From Hyphomonas sp. (GTDB lineage Bacteria; Pseudomonadota; Alphaproteobacteria; Caulobacterales; Hyphomonadaceae), in assembly GCF_013823385.1 (NCBI RefSeq), contig NZ_PNMA01000012.1, forward strand, positions 1-64,000: a DNA stretch of 64,000 bases. The letters run 5' to 3'. A model generated the notes under the pieces. The model was not told where the DNA came from. It searched no databases and saw only the letters and a program-made list of their open reading frames with translations. Of the stretch, positions 26,177-34,806 are shown piece by piece. The position numbers and the translations under genes are program-made. The number at the start of each line of letters is the position of its first letter. Within the stretch, counting starts at the first letter, position 1.

Positions 26177-27448
26177 ATGCGCCCACAAACTCTCTCCCCG
26201 AAGCCTGCCGCTCAGCCGATTCCTCCCCGTTCTGAGCCCGGGCCTGCGCCCTCCCAACCGTCCCCACCCCCTCCCGCCACCCCTGCCGAAGATGCCAGTG
26301 CCGAGCCTGAACCGGCCGGCTTTGCCCAGCGGTATCGCCGCCACATCCTGACCGGGCTTGGCCTGCTGCTGGCCCTGGTCATCGGTTGGAAAGGCATCGA
26401 TTGGTGGACCACCGGACGGTTCGACGTTTCCACCGACAACGCCTATGTGCGCGCCGACATCACGCTGGTGGCGCCCAAGGTGCAGGGCTATGTTGAAGAA
26501 GTGGCCGTGACGGACAATCAGCCGGTGAAGGCCGGCGATCTCCTGATCCGGCTGGAAGGGGCGGATGCTGCCGCGCGGATGGAAGAGGCGCGCGCCGCCC
26601 TGGCCGCCGCCGAGGCAGAAGCCGCCCGGGCCCGCGCCCAGCTGGCTTCGCTGAAATCCACCGCTGCGGGCACGGCTGCCAGCCTCGCCGCTGAAAACGA
26701 CCGCCTCTCCGAACTCAACGCCGGGGCCGAGGCCGCCAATGCCAATGCCCGCCTCGCCCAGGATGAACTTGCCCGCGACCAGAAGCTTGCAGAGCGCGGC
26801 TTCTATCCCAAGGCCGGGCTCGACACGGCCGCCACCAGGGCGGACGCGGCCAATGCGTCGGCCGATCAGGCCAGCGCCGCCATCATTTCCCAGAAAAGCC
26901 GCATCTCTGTGGCGCGCACATCGCTCGCCCGCGCGCAGGAAGACATTGGCGCTGCAGAAGCCGCCATCGCCAGCGCCGACGCGCAGGTGGCCGCGGCGAA
27001 GGCGCGCGTTGACGCCGCCACCCTTGACAGCGGCCGGTTTGAAATCCGCGCGCCAGTGGACGGGATCGTCACCAACCGGACGGTTTCGCAGGGGCAACTG
27101 GTCAGTCCCGGCCAGCAGACAATGGCGATCGTCCCGACACAGAGCGCTTATGTGATTGCCAATTTCAAGGAAACCCAGCTTGGCCGGATGCGGCCTGGAC
27201 AGCCGGTGGAGCTGCATATTGATGCGTATCCGGACATGAAGGTGCATGGCATTGTGGAATCGCTGGCCCCCGCCTCTGGCGGCCAGTTCAGCCTCATTCC
27301 GATGGATACAGCGACGGGCAACTTCACCAAGATCGTGCAGCGGGTTCCGGTGCGGATTGCGATTGCCGAGGACGCGCTCGCCACGGGCCTGATGCGGCCT
27401 GGCCTGTCGGTTGAGGCAACTGTTTCGGTAAAGCCCGCCAAGAGCTGA
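26177..27448 (+). CDS. emrA: HlyD/EmrA-type membrane fusion protein
   Basis: This 423-residue periplasmic adaptor links an inner-membrane MFS pump to an outer-membrane channel. After a proline-rich cytoplasmic tail there is one membrane helix (about 55-72), then a biotinyl-lipoyl half (DNAYVRADITLVAPKVQGYV), a long Ala-rich coiled-coil hairpin (about 125-285), and the second lipoyl and beta-barrel part (IRAPVDGIVTNRTV, ANFKETQLGRMRPGQPVEL). It is followed one base later by the pump gene. An outer-membrane TolC-type gene is not in the window. Control by the divergent TetR protein is likely. Confidence 0.92.
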   Translation: MRPQTLSPKPAAQPIPPRSEPGPAPSQPSPPPPATPAEDASAEPEPAGFAQRYRRHILTGLGLLLALVIGWKGIDWWTTGRFDVSTDNAYVRADITLVAPKVQGYVEEVAVTDNQPVKAGDLLIRLEGADAAARMEEARAALAAAEAEAARARAQLASLKSTAAGTAASLAAENDRLSELNAGAEAANANARLAQDELARDQKLAERGFYPKAGLDTAATRADAANASADQASAAIISQKSRISVARTSLARAQEDIGAAEAAIASADAQVAAAKARVDAATLDSGRFEIRAPVDGIVTNRTVSQGQLVSPGQQTMAIVPTQSAYVIANFKETQLGRMRPGQPVELHIDAYPDMKVHGIVESLAPASGGQFSLIPMDTATGNFTKIVQRVPVRIAIAEDALATGLMRPGLSVEATVSVKPAKS

Positions 27449-27449
27449 C

Positions 27450-29045
27450 ATGACCGCCGCCACCGCCTCACCCGGTGCAGGCACTTCTCCCGCAGCCAGC
27501 GCGGCGGAAGAGAAGATACCCCTGACGCTGCATATCGGCTTCTTCGCAATGGTGATCGGCATGTTCATGTCGATCCTTGACGTGCAGATCGTGGCAAGTT
27601 CCATCCGTCAGATCCAGGCGGGCGTGGCCGCCAGCGGCGAAGAGATCGCCTGGGTACAGACCGGTTATCTGATTGCCGAGGTTGTGGGCATTCCGCTCTC
27701 GGGCTTCCTCAACCGGGTGTTCGGCCTGCGGCGCCTGTTCATCTTGTCGGCGGGCGCATTTACCGTTACCAGCCTGCTCTGCGCGCTTTCCTGGGATCTC
27801 GACTCGCTGATCTTCTTCCGCGCCATTCAGGGCTTTGCCGGCGCGGCGATGGTGCCCACCACGATGGCGGCAGCCTTCACCCTGTTTCCCGGTGGGCGAT
27901 CGATGACGCAGCAGGTGATGATCGGCATGGTGGCCACGCTTGCCCCGTCGATTGGCCCGACACTGGGCGGCTGGGTGACCGAGCATCTGGGCTGGCACTG
28001 GCTGTTCCTGATCAATATCGGCCCTGGCATTGCCGCCTGCGTGCTGGTCTATCTGTTCGTACCCAAACAGAAGGGCGACTTCGCTCTGCTACGCCGGCTG
28101 GATGTGCTTGGCTTTGCGGCGATGGCGCTGTTTCTCGGCAGCCTCGAATGGGTCGTCGACGAAGGCCCGAGCGCAGGCTGGTTCACCGACAGGGGCATCG
28201 TGTACGGGGCGGCCCTGTGCGCAGTGGCGGGCGTGATCTTCTTCTTCCGCTCCTTTACCTATCATACGCCGATCGTGGACCTGATGGTGTTCCGTAACCG
28301 GAACTTCTGGTCCGGCGCCGTGATTGCCACCATTGTTGGCCTCGGGCTTTACGGCTCGGTCTATATCCTGCCGCTGTTCCTCGGGCAGGTGCGGGGGTTT
28401 TCGCCGCTGCAGATCGGCCAGATCATGAGTATTTCCGGCATCGCGATGTTCATCGGCGGGCCACTCTCGGGCGCGCTGACGAAGCGGTATGATCCGCGGC
28501 TTGTGGTGGGCATGGGCATCGTACTGGTGACGGCGGGCCTCTGGGGCAATGCGCAGCTGACCGCACAATCGGGATTCAACGAGCTGATGTGGCCGCAGGC
28601 GCTGCGCGGGATCGGCCTCATCATGACCATGGTGCCGGTGTCCAACCTGGCGCTTGGCACCTTGCCTGCGCCGATGGTGGCGAATGCTTCGGGCCTGTTT
28701 ACCGTGGTGCGCAATCTGGGCGGGGCTTTCGGCATCGCGGCGCTGAACACGATGACCTATCATTTCACCGCCCTGCATGAGCAGGAAATTGCCTCCGGCC
28801 TCGATCCCGCGCGGCCGGAAGTGCAGGCTTTCCTGCAACAGGCCGAAGCGGCCGGCGCGGCCCATGGCCTGACGGATCCGGCGGCCGCGGCCTATGCGCA
28901 GCTGGTGATGCGGATGAAGATCGAAGCGATGACCATGACGTTCAACAACCTGTTCATGGCGATGGCGATGGCATTCTGCCTGATGCTTCTGGCGCTGCTT
29001 GTGCTGAAGAAGCCGGTAAATGCCCCCGCAGGCCCGGCGCACTGA
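27450..29045 (+). CDS. emrB: DHA2-family (EmrB-type) multidrug MFS transporter
   Basis: This 531-residue inner-membrane protein has the about 14 helices of DHA2 drug/proton antiporters. Motifs include LDVQIVASSIRQIQ at the end of helix 1, WVQTGYLIAEVVGIPLSGFL in helix 2, GAAMVPTTMAAAFTLFP near motif C, and a periplasmic loop before the last helix (EIASGLDPARPEV). It forms a two-gene unit with the emrA-type adaptor. The sequence does not show which compounds are exported. After its stop, 29046-29264 (219 bp) contains the palindrome described separately. Confidence 0.93.
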   Translation: MTAATASPGAGTSPAASAAEEKIPLTLHIGFFAMVIGMFMSILDVQIVASSIRQIQAGVAASGEEIAWVQTGYLIAEVVGIPLSGFLNRVFGLRRLFILSAGAFTVTSLLCALSWDLDSLIFFRAIQGFAGAAMVPTTMAAAFTLFPGGRSMTQQVMIGMVATLAPSIGPTLGGWVTEHLGWHWLFLINIGPGIAACVLVYLFVPKQKGDFALLRRLDVLGFAAMALFLGSLEWVVDEGPSAGWFTDRGIVYGAALCAVAGVIFFFRSFTYHTPIVDLMVFRNRNFWSGAVIATIVGLGLYGSVYILPLFLGQVRGFSPLQIGQIMSISGIAMFIGGPLSGALTKRYDPRLVVGMGIVLVTAGLWGNAQLTAQSGFNELMWPQALRGIGLIMTMVPVSNLALGTLPAPMVANASGLFTVVRNLGGAFGIAALNTMTYHFTALHEQEIASGLDPARPEVQAFLQQAEAAGAAHGLTDPAAAAYAQLVMRMKIEAMTMTFNNLFMAMAMAFCLMLLALLVLKKPVNAPAGPAH

Positions 29046-29190
29046 CGCGGGACGGGCGCTCGACTTCCTCTGGCGGTCCGCAATTCAGGCGGAGAACCCG
29101 GACCAGGAAGCCGCACGGATGACCGGCGCAGAACTTAACGGCCGGAAAACCATCTCATCGACTGACCCGGCGTCACGGCTTCCCATGCTC

Positions 29191-29206
29191 CTTACGCACG
29201 CGTAAG
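29191..29206. promoter_or_regulatory. 16-bp perfect palindrome upstream of the thiolase
   Basis: CTTACGCACGCGTAAG is a perfect palindrome (seven-base arms with a two-base centre), ending 58 bp before the thiolase ATG. Its size, symmetry and location fit an operator for a dimeric regulator, such as TetR- or MerR-type proteins that control acyl-CoA metabolism. The regulator is not adjacent; the TetR gene at 25421-26071 has different operators. The thiolase has a good ribosome-binding site, GGGAG, about ten bases before its start. Confidence 0.6.
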
Positions 29207-29264
29207 CCTTGAAAACAGACGCTGCCTGAACGCGCCTACCATCACAAAGACAGGGAGTAACATC

Positions 29265-30515
29265 ATGGCTGATGCCTTTATCGTTGATGCCGTCCGTACG
29301 CCGCGCGGCGTCGGCAAGGTCGGCAAGGGCGCTCTCGCCCACATGCACCCGCAGCACCTTGCGGCCACCGTTCTCAGCCAGCTGCGCGACCGCAACAAGC
29401 TGGACACCGAGACCGTCGACGACATCATCTGGGGCACCTCCAGCCAGCGCGGCGCGCAGGGTGGGGACATGGGCCGCATGGCCGCCCTCGACGCGGGCTA
29501 CAACGTCAAGGCCTCGGGCGTGACGCTGGACCGTTTCTGCGGCTCGGGCATCACCACGGTGAGCCTCGCGGCGGCACAGATCATGTCCGGCATGGAAGAT
29601 TGCGTGATCGCCGGCGGCTGCGAAATGATGAGCTACACGGCCGCTTCGGCTGACCCGAAAACCCCGCCGATGATGGACGCTGGCAACCTGCGCCTGCGCG
29701 CATCGCATCCGCAATCCCAGCAGGGCTGCTGCGCGGACGCCATCGCGACGCTGGAAGGCATCGACCGGGAAGCGGTTGACCGCCTCGCCGTCGTCTCTCA
29801 GGAGCGCGCTGCCCAGGCGATCAAGGAAGGCCGTTTCAACAAGTCGGTTGTTCCGGTTTACAATGTCGATGGCACGCTCGCCCTCGACCATGAAGAATTC
29901 CCCCGCCCCGGCACCACGATGGAAAGCCTGGGTGGCCTGAAGACCGTGTTCAACATGTTCTGGAACATCCCGGTCGACGACCAGGGCACCACCTATGGCA
30001 GCCTGATCGAGAGCCGCTATCCGCAGCTCAAGGGCAAGATCCAGCACGTGCACCATGCCGGTAACTCCTCAGGCGTCGTCGACGGTTCGGGCGGCGTGCT
30101 GATGGCGTCTGAAAACTACATGAAGAAACATGGCCTGAAGCCGCGCGCCCGCATCGTGGCCACAGCAAACATGGGCGACTGCCCGACGCTGATGCTGAAC
30201 GCGCCGGTTCCGGCCGCGAAGAAAGTGCTCGAGAAAGCCGGTCTCACCACCAGCGATATCGACGTCTGGGAAATCAACGAGGCCTTCTCGGTGGTTGCCG
30301 AGAAATTCATCCGTGACCTGAAGCTCGACCGCGAGAAGGTGAACATCAATGGCGGCGCCATGGCGCTGGGCCACCCGATCGGCGCTACCGGCTCGATCCT
30401 CATCGGCACCGCCCTTGACGAGCTTGAGCGTTCGCAGAAGCGCTATGGTCTCGTGACGATGTGTGCCGCTGGCGGCATGGCCCCGGCGATCATCATCGAG
30501 CGCCTCAGCGCCTGA
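29265..30515 (+). CDS. Acetyl-CoA C-acyltransferase (thiolase)
   Basis: This 416-residue thiolase cleaves or forms 3-ketoacyl-CoA. The nucleophile is Cys92 in DRFCGSG; His370 in GHPIGATG and Cys400 in CAAGGMA complete the active site. The family contains both fatty-acid beta-oxidation thiolases (FadA-like) and acetoacetyl-CoA thiolases of PHB synthesis, and the sequence alone does not decide. The longer length and the WEINEAF motif fit either. No fadB or phaB partner lies beside it. It is monocistronic, with a strong terminator after it and a palindrome before it. Confidence 0.93.
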   Translation: MADAFIVDAVRTPRGVGKVGKGALAHMHPQHLAATVLSQLRDRNKLDTETVDDIIWGTSSQRGAQGGDMGRMAALDAGYNVKASGVTLDRFCGSGITTVSLAAAQIMSGMEDCVIAGGCEMMSYTAASADPKTPPMMDAGNLRLRASHPQSQQGCCADAIATLEGIDREAVDRLAVVSQERAAQAIKEGRFNKSVVPVYNVDGTLALDHEEFPRPGTTMESLGGLKTVFNMFWNIPVDDQGTTYGSLIESRYPQLKGKIQHVHHAGNSSGVVDGSGGVLMASENYMKKHGLKPRARIVATANMGDCPTLMLNAPVPAAKKVLEKAGLTTSDIDVWEINEAFSVVAEKFIRDLKLDREKVNINGGAMALGHPIGATGSILIGTALDELERSQKRYGLVTMCAAGGMAPAIIIERLSA

Positions 30516-30537
30516 TTTTCCCATCCGCAATAAAGGC

Positions 30538-30571
30538 AAAACCCCGCCGGTTCGCGCCGGCGGGGTTTTTC
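30538..30571 (+). terminator. Rho-independent terminator after the thiolase
   Basis: AAACCCCGCCGG (about 30539-30550) pairs with CCGGCGGGGTTTT (30557-30569) around the loop TTCGCG, followed by a T run. The strong GC stem with A and T tails begins 23 bases after the thiolase stop. It could work in both directions, but only the plus-strand gene ends here. Confidence 0.88.
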
Positions 30572-30658
30572 TTTGGCGGGCTGGCAGGTGCAGATTCCCC
30601 TGCGCCCTCAGCGCGAGACGGCTTTCCTCCGGGCGCGCGGGCGGCTATCGGTGCCTGC

Positions 30659-31702
30659 ATGATGGATACTGTTGTTTTTGATACATTGCTGCTGGCGCTG
30701 GATACGGGCGCCGTTCCCGTGCCCGAACACGGCCCGATCCTGGTGCTGAATGCCGAACCGGGCAGCTGGATGGCTCAGCTGCCAAAGGAGCGCGTAGTCT
30801 GCCGCACGAGCCTCAAGCCGGCATATGACACCCTGAAGGCAGCGGGCTACAATGTGTTGACGCCTGACAGCGTGGACATTCCCGAGGCGATGCTGACCAT
30901 CGTGGTGCCGCCCCGGCAGCGTGACTATGCTCGCGCGCTCTATGCCCGCGCCCTGCTGGCGGCGCCCGAGGGCGGCTATGTGCTGGCCAGCCTGCCAAAT
31001 ACGCTGGGCGGCAAGACGGCCGAGAAGACCCTGGCCGAGATTGCCGGTGACGCCGAAAGCCTGTCGAAGCACAAATGCCGGGCCTTCTGGACCGTGAAGC
31101 ATGCCAGCCTCGTGAATGAAGACCTGGCGCAGGAATGGATCGAGGAGGACGCCCCGCGCGAAATCGAACCGGGCCTCTGGAGCCGGCCGGGCCTTTTCAG
31201 CTGGGACCGGATTGATCCGGGCAGTGAGCTTCTGGCCGACAGCGTGCCGGAATACACCAAGGGCATCGGGGTCGACATCGGCGCCGGCAACGGATTCCTC
31301 AGCCGGGAAATCCTGCGCCATTGCGACAAGGTCGAACGGATGGACCTCTTCGAGGCCGATTACCGCGCGCTGTTCTGCCAGGAACAGACAATGGCGGAGT
31401 TTGGAGAGCGCTGCACCCTGACCTGGGGCGACGCGCTGAAGGACATGCCCCGGGCGACCTATGATTTCGCCGTGATGAACCCGCCTTTCCATACGGGGCG
31501 GGCAGACAATTCCGAGCTTGGCCGCGCCTTCATCCGGGCCGCCGCCGCTACGCTGAAGCCCTCGGGCACGCTGTGGCTGGTGGCCAACCGGCATCTTCCG
31601 TATGAGGCAGAAATTTCTGCCTGCTTCCGCGGTCAGGAAATGCTGGAAGACGAAGACGGCTACAAGATCATCAAGGCTGAAAAGCCCAAGCGCCAGAAAT
31701 GA
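30659..31702 (+). CDS. RsmC-like class I SAM methyltransferase
   Basis: This 347-residue protein has a degenerate N-terminal domain and a C-terminal SAM-dependent domain, the layout of 16S rRNA (guanine1207-N2)-methyltransferase RsmC. The SAM motif is GVDIGAGNGFLS and the catalytic motif is MNPPFHTG, the NPPF of N-methyltransferases acting on exocyclic amines. The ATG at 30659 was chosen because the family starts about there and the frame upstream runs through the terminator. It is followed seven bases later by an RsuA-type gene, so two rRNA-modifying enzymes are probably co-transcribed. Exact target base inferred. Confidence 0.85.
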   Translation: MMDTVVFDTLLLALDTGAVPVPEHGPILVLNAEPGSWMAQLPKERVVCRTSLKPAYDTLKAAGYNVLTPDSVDIPEAMLTIVVPPRQRDYARALYARALLAAPEGGYVLASLPNTLGGKTAEKTLAEIAGDAESLSKHKCRAFWTVKHASLVNEDLAQEWIEEDAPREIEPGLWSRPGLFSWDRIDPGSELLADSVPEYTKGIGVDIGAGNGFLSREILRHCDKVERMDLFEADYRALFCQEQTMAEFGERCTLTWGDALKDMPRATYDFAVMNPPFHTGRADNSELGRAFIRAAAATLKPSGTLWLVANRHLPYEAEISACFRGQEMLEDEDGYKIIKAEKPKRQK

Positions 31703-31709
31703 GCCGGGC

Positions 31710-32384
31710 ATGAACGATACCCGCAAGCTCGCAAAATACCTTGCCGGCCTCGGCTATGGCTCGCGCAAGGAAATGGAAGTGGCCATCCGGCGCGGACGGG
31801 TCACCGGCTGGGGCGAGGATGTGCGCTTTGACGACGAGCCGCTGGACCCCGCGCCCGGCATGGTGCTGATGATACACAAGCCGGCGGGCTATACCTGCTC
31901 GCATCAGGATCAGGGAAAGCTGGTTTATGATCTTCTGCCACCGCGCTTTCTCAAGCGCGACCCCAAGATTTCCTCTGTCGGACGACTCGACGCGGACACG
32001 ACCGGTCTTCTTCTGTTCACAGATGATGGGGCACTGCTGCACAAGCTGATCTCGCCAAAGTCTGACATCCCCAAGACCTATGAGGCGACGCTGGCGCGCC
32101 CGCTGGAGGGGTTTGAGCGCGAGTTTTTCGCCTCTGGCTCTCTCATCCTGCGCGGCGAGGACAAGCCCTGCCTGCCGGCAGAGCTTGAAGTGACCGGAGC
32201 GCGCACCGCCCGCCTCACCCTCACCGAAGGCCGCTACCACCAGGTGCGCCGCATGTTCGCCGCCGCCGGCAACCATGTCGAAGCCCTCCACCGGAGTCGG
32301 TTTGGCCCGCTGACGCTGGGCGATCTGGCAGAAGGCAAATGGCGCCTGCTGACAACGGAGGAGCGGGCGGCGATCTGCCCCTAG
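31710..32384 (+). CDS. RsuA/RluB-family pseudouridine synthase
   Basis: The 224-residue enzyme converts a specific rRNA uridine to pseudouridine. It has a short N-terminal S4-type RNA-binding region (LAKYLAGLGYGSRKEMEVAIRRGRV), the IHKPAGYTCSHQ segment, the catalytic aspartate in GRLDADTTGLL (Asp94), and TEGRYHQVRRMFAA. The size and S4 domain fit RsuA (16S position 516), although RluE/RluB-like roles are possible. It lies seven bases after the methyltransferase gene. Confidence 0.9.
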   Translation: MNDTRKLAKYLAGLGYGSRKEMEVAIRRGRVTGWGEDVRFDDEPLDPAPGMVLMIHKPAGYTCSHQDQGKLVYDLLPPRFLKRDPKISSVGRLDADTTGLLLFTDDGALLHKLISPKSDIPKTYEATLARPLEGFEREFFASGSLILRGEDKPCLPAELEVTGARTARLTLTEGRYHQVRRMFAAAGNHVEALHRSRFGPLTLGDLAEGKWRLLTTEERAAICP

Positions 32385-32416
32385 CGCGGGGCGGCGCCAG
32401 CCGCTATCTCACCGCT

Positions 32417-34243
32417 ATGGCTCAACCTCCCCTGATTACACTCACCGATGTGCGGCTTTCATTTGGCAATACGCCCCTGTTTGAAGGGGTGACGCTGGCG
32501 CTGTCGAAGGGCGAGCGGGCCGCCTTGGTGGGGCGCAATGGCGCGGGCAAATCCACGCTGATGAAGATCGTCTCGGAAGCGGCCGAGCCCGATTCCGGCG
32601 AAGTGTGGCGCCAGCCGGGCGTGACCTTCGCCAGCGTGGCGCAGGAACCGGACCTCTCCGGCTACGCCACAGTGCTCGACTATGCCGCTGACGGGCTGGA
32701 GGCGGCCTATATGGCCGAGGCCGAGCTGATGGAGTTCGGCATCGATCCGGCCGCCGATCCCAAGACACTGTCAGGCGGGCAGATGCGCCGCGCCGCGCTC
32801 GCCAAGGCATTTGCGCAGGAACCGACGATACTCCTGCTCGACGAGCCGACAAACCATCTCGACGTACCGATGATCGAGTTTCTGGAAGGCCGGCTGAAGG
32901 CGTTCAACGGGGTTGTGCTGGTGGTAAGCCATGACCGGCGCTTTCTGGAGAATGTCTCCACAAACACGCTTTGGCTGCGGCAGGGCAAGGTGCTGAAAAG
33001 CCCGGAAGGCTATGTGAAGTTTGATCAGTGGGCCGAGCAGATCGAGGAGGAGGATGAGCGCCAGCTGAAGCGGATGACAACTCACCTCAAGGACGAACAG
33101 CACTGGCTGGCGCGCGGCGTCACCGCCCGGCGCAAGCGTAACCAGGGCCGCCTCGCCCGGCTGCGCCAGCTGAAGGTGGAACATGCGCAGGTGCGCAGCG
33201 CGCTGAACGACCGCAAGGCATTGGCGACGATTACGGCGGATGCCGGCGACTCCCTCAGCAAGAAGGTGATTGAGGCCAAGGGCCTTTCGAAAACCTATCA
33301 GACCCCGGACGGCACGGAACTCATCATTGCGAAGGATCTCGATCTGCGCATCCTGCGGGGCGACCGGATCGGCATTATCGGGCCAAATGGGGCGGGCAAG
33401 ACGACGCTGGTGCGCCTGCTGCTGGGCGAAATCCCGCCCGATGCCGGCACGCTCTACCATTCCAAGACGCTGCAGGTGACCTATCAGGATCAGACGCGCG
33501 ATACCCTCAACGCCAGGGACACGATCTGGGAAGCCCTCGCGCCGGAAGGCGGGGATTCGATCACGGTGCAGGGCCATCAGCGCCATGTGGCCGCCTATGC
33601 GAAGGACTTCCTGTTCAAGCCGGAGCAGCTGCGCCAGCCTGTTGGCGCGCTGTCGGGCGGGGAGCGCAACCGGCTGGCCCTCGCCATTGGCCTGGCGCGC
33701 ACGTCAAACCTTCTGGTGATGGACGAGCCGACCAACGATCTCGACATGCAGACGCTCGACCTCCTGGAAGACATGCTGCTGAATTATGAGGGCACGCTGA
33801 TCCTCGTCAGCCATGACCGCGCCTTTCTGGATGCGACGGTGACGAGCTGTCTCTCGCCCATCGGCGGGGGCGAATGGATCCAGACGGCGGGCGGATGGAG
33901 CGACGCGCAGGAACAGCTCAAAGACGTGCGCCGGAAGGATGCTCCGAAGGCGGAGCCTCAGAAGTCGTCTGCCACCGCGCCCGCCCCGGCCAAAGCCAAA
34001 GCTCAGACGAAACTCTCCTTCAAGGACGAGCACCGCCAGAAGGAGATCAACGGGCTCATACCGAAGCTTCAGGCGGAAATTGCAAAGCTGGAGGCAGACC
34101 TTGCCGATCCGCAGCTCTATGCCCGTGATCCAGGCGGCTTCAACAAGAAGTCTGCCCGTATTGGCGCGGCGCGTAACGAGCTTGAGGGGATTGAGATGGA
34201 GTGGCTGGAAATCGAGGAGAAGCGGGAAAGCCTCGGCAACTAG
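32417..34243 (+). CDS. uup: ABC-F family ATPase, Uup-like
   Basis: This 608-residue soluble protein has two ABC ATPase domains and no membrane helices. The first has GRNGAGKST, LSGGQMRRAALA and LLLDEPTNHLD; the second has GPNGAGKTT, LSGGERNRLALA and LVMDEPTNDLD. A C-terminal coiled-coil domain (about 525-608, KEINGLIPKLQAEIAKLEADL) follows a basic Ala/Pro/Lys linker; this domain is characteristic of Uup. ABC-F proteins act on ribosomes, and Uup also affects DNA transposon excision and branched DNA. The ATG at 32417 begins the conserved fold; an upstream start would overlap the pseudouridine synthase gene. Confidence 0.9.
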   Translation: MAQPPLITLTDVRLSFGNTPLFEGVTLALSKGERAALVGRNGAGKSTLMKIVSEAAEPDSGEVWRQPGVTFASVAQEPDLSGYATVLDYAADGLEAAYMAEAELMEFGIDPAADPKTLSGGQMRRAALAKAFAQEPTILLLDEPTNHLDVPMIEFLEGRLKAFNGVVLVVSHDRRFLENVSTNTLWLRQGKVLKSPEGYVKFDQWAEQIEEEDERQLKRMTTHLKDEQHWLARGVTARRKRNQGRLARLRQLKVEHAQVRSALNDRKALATITADAGDSLSKKVIEAKGLSKTYQTPDGTELIIAKDLDLRILRGDRIGIIGPNGAGKTTLVRLLLGEIPPDAGTLYHSKTLQVTYQDQTRDTLNARDTIWEALAPEGGDSITVQGHQRHVAAYAKDFLFKPEQLRQPVGALSGGERNRLALAIGLARTSNLLVMDEPTNDLDMQTLDLLEDMLLNYEGTLILVSHDRAFLDATVTSCLSPIGGGEWIQTAGGWSDAQEQLKDVRRKDAPKAEPQKSSATAPAPAKAKAQTKLSFKDEHRQKEINGLIPKLQAEIAKLEADLADPQLYARDPGGFNKKSARIGAARNELEGIEMEWLEIEEKRESLGN

Positions 34244-34323
34244 GCCCTCGAATTGTAAGGCAAACGCTTCGTTAATACGGGGCGGGTAGCCTTCGCCGCA
34301 GATTATTGCCGGAGCCCGAACCC

Positions 34324-34806
34324 ATGCGCCTTGCCATGCTGATCGCCGCCGCCTGTCTTGGCCTTGCCGCCAGCGCCCATGCCGATGGCAAGGAGGGCAG
34401 GACGCTTTCCGTCAGACCCATTGCGCCGCTGGAGGCCACCGGAACGGTGACCGAGGCGGCCTACACGCCCGCCCCGGCCAGTCATGAACCGAATATCTAT
34501 CGTTTTGGCGCGACATATTCCGTGGTCGACACCGCCTCGGCGCTCGCCTGCGAAACGGCCTGTGACGAGGACGCCAGCTGCAAGGCCTGGTCTTATGTGG
34601 ATACTTACGGCGCCTCCCGGGCACGCTGCGAACTGAAGCGCGGCCAGGGCCGGAAGGAAGAAAATCCGCTCGCCACCTCCGGCGTCGCCAACCGCCTCAA
34701 GACGGCAATTCTTGGGGATGTGCCCGAACCGGCACCCGCCCCGCAGATTGAACCGGGCCAGCTCAGCGGCGGGCTTACGCCAGCGCCCGCTCCTTCGTTG
34801 CCGTAA
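34324..34806 (+). CDS. Secreted protein with PAN/Apple-like domain
   Basis: The 160-residue protein has a signal peptide (MRLAMLIAAACLGLAASAHA), then a domain with four cysteines in the pattern ACETACDEDASCKAW followed by CELK, characteristic of PAN/Apple-type modules that bind proteins or carbohydrates. A proline-rich tail follows. GGAG precedes the ATG at 34324; TTG at 34306 would only add six residues. Its last 32 bases overlap the 3' end of prfC on the opposite strand. Ligand unknown. Confidence 0.75.
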   Translation: MRLAMLIAAACLGLAASAHADGKEGRTLSVRPIAPLEATGTVTEAAYTPAPASHEPNIYRFGATYSVVDTASALACETACDEDASCKAWSYVDTYGASRARCELKRGQGRKEENPLATSGVANRLKTAILGDVPEPAPAPQIEPGQLSGGLTPAPAPSLP

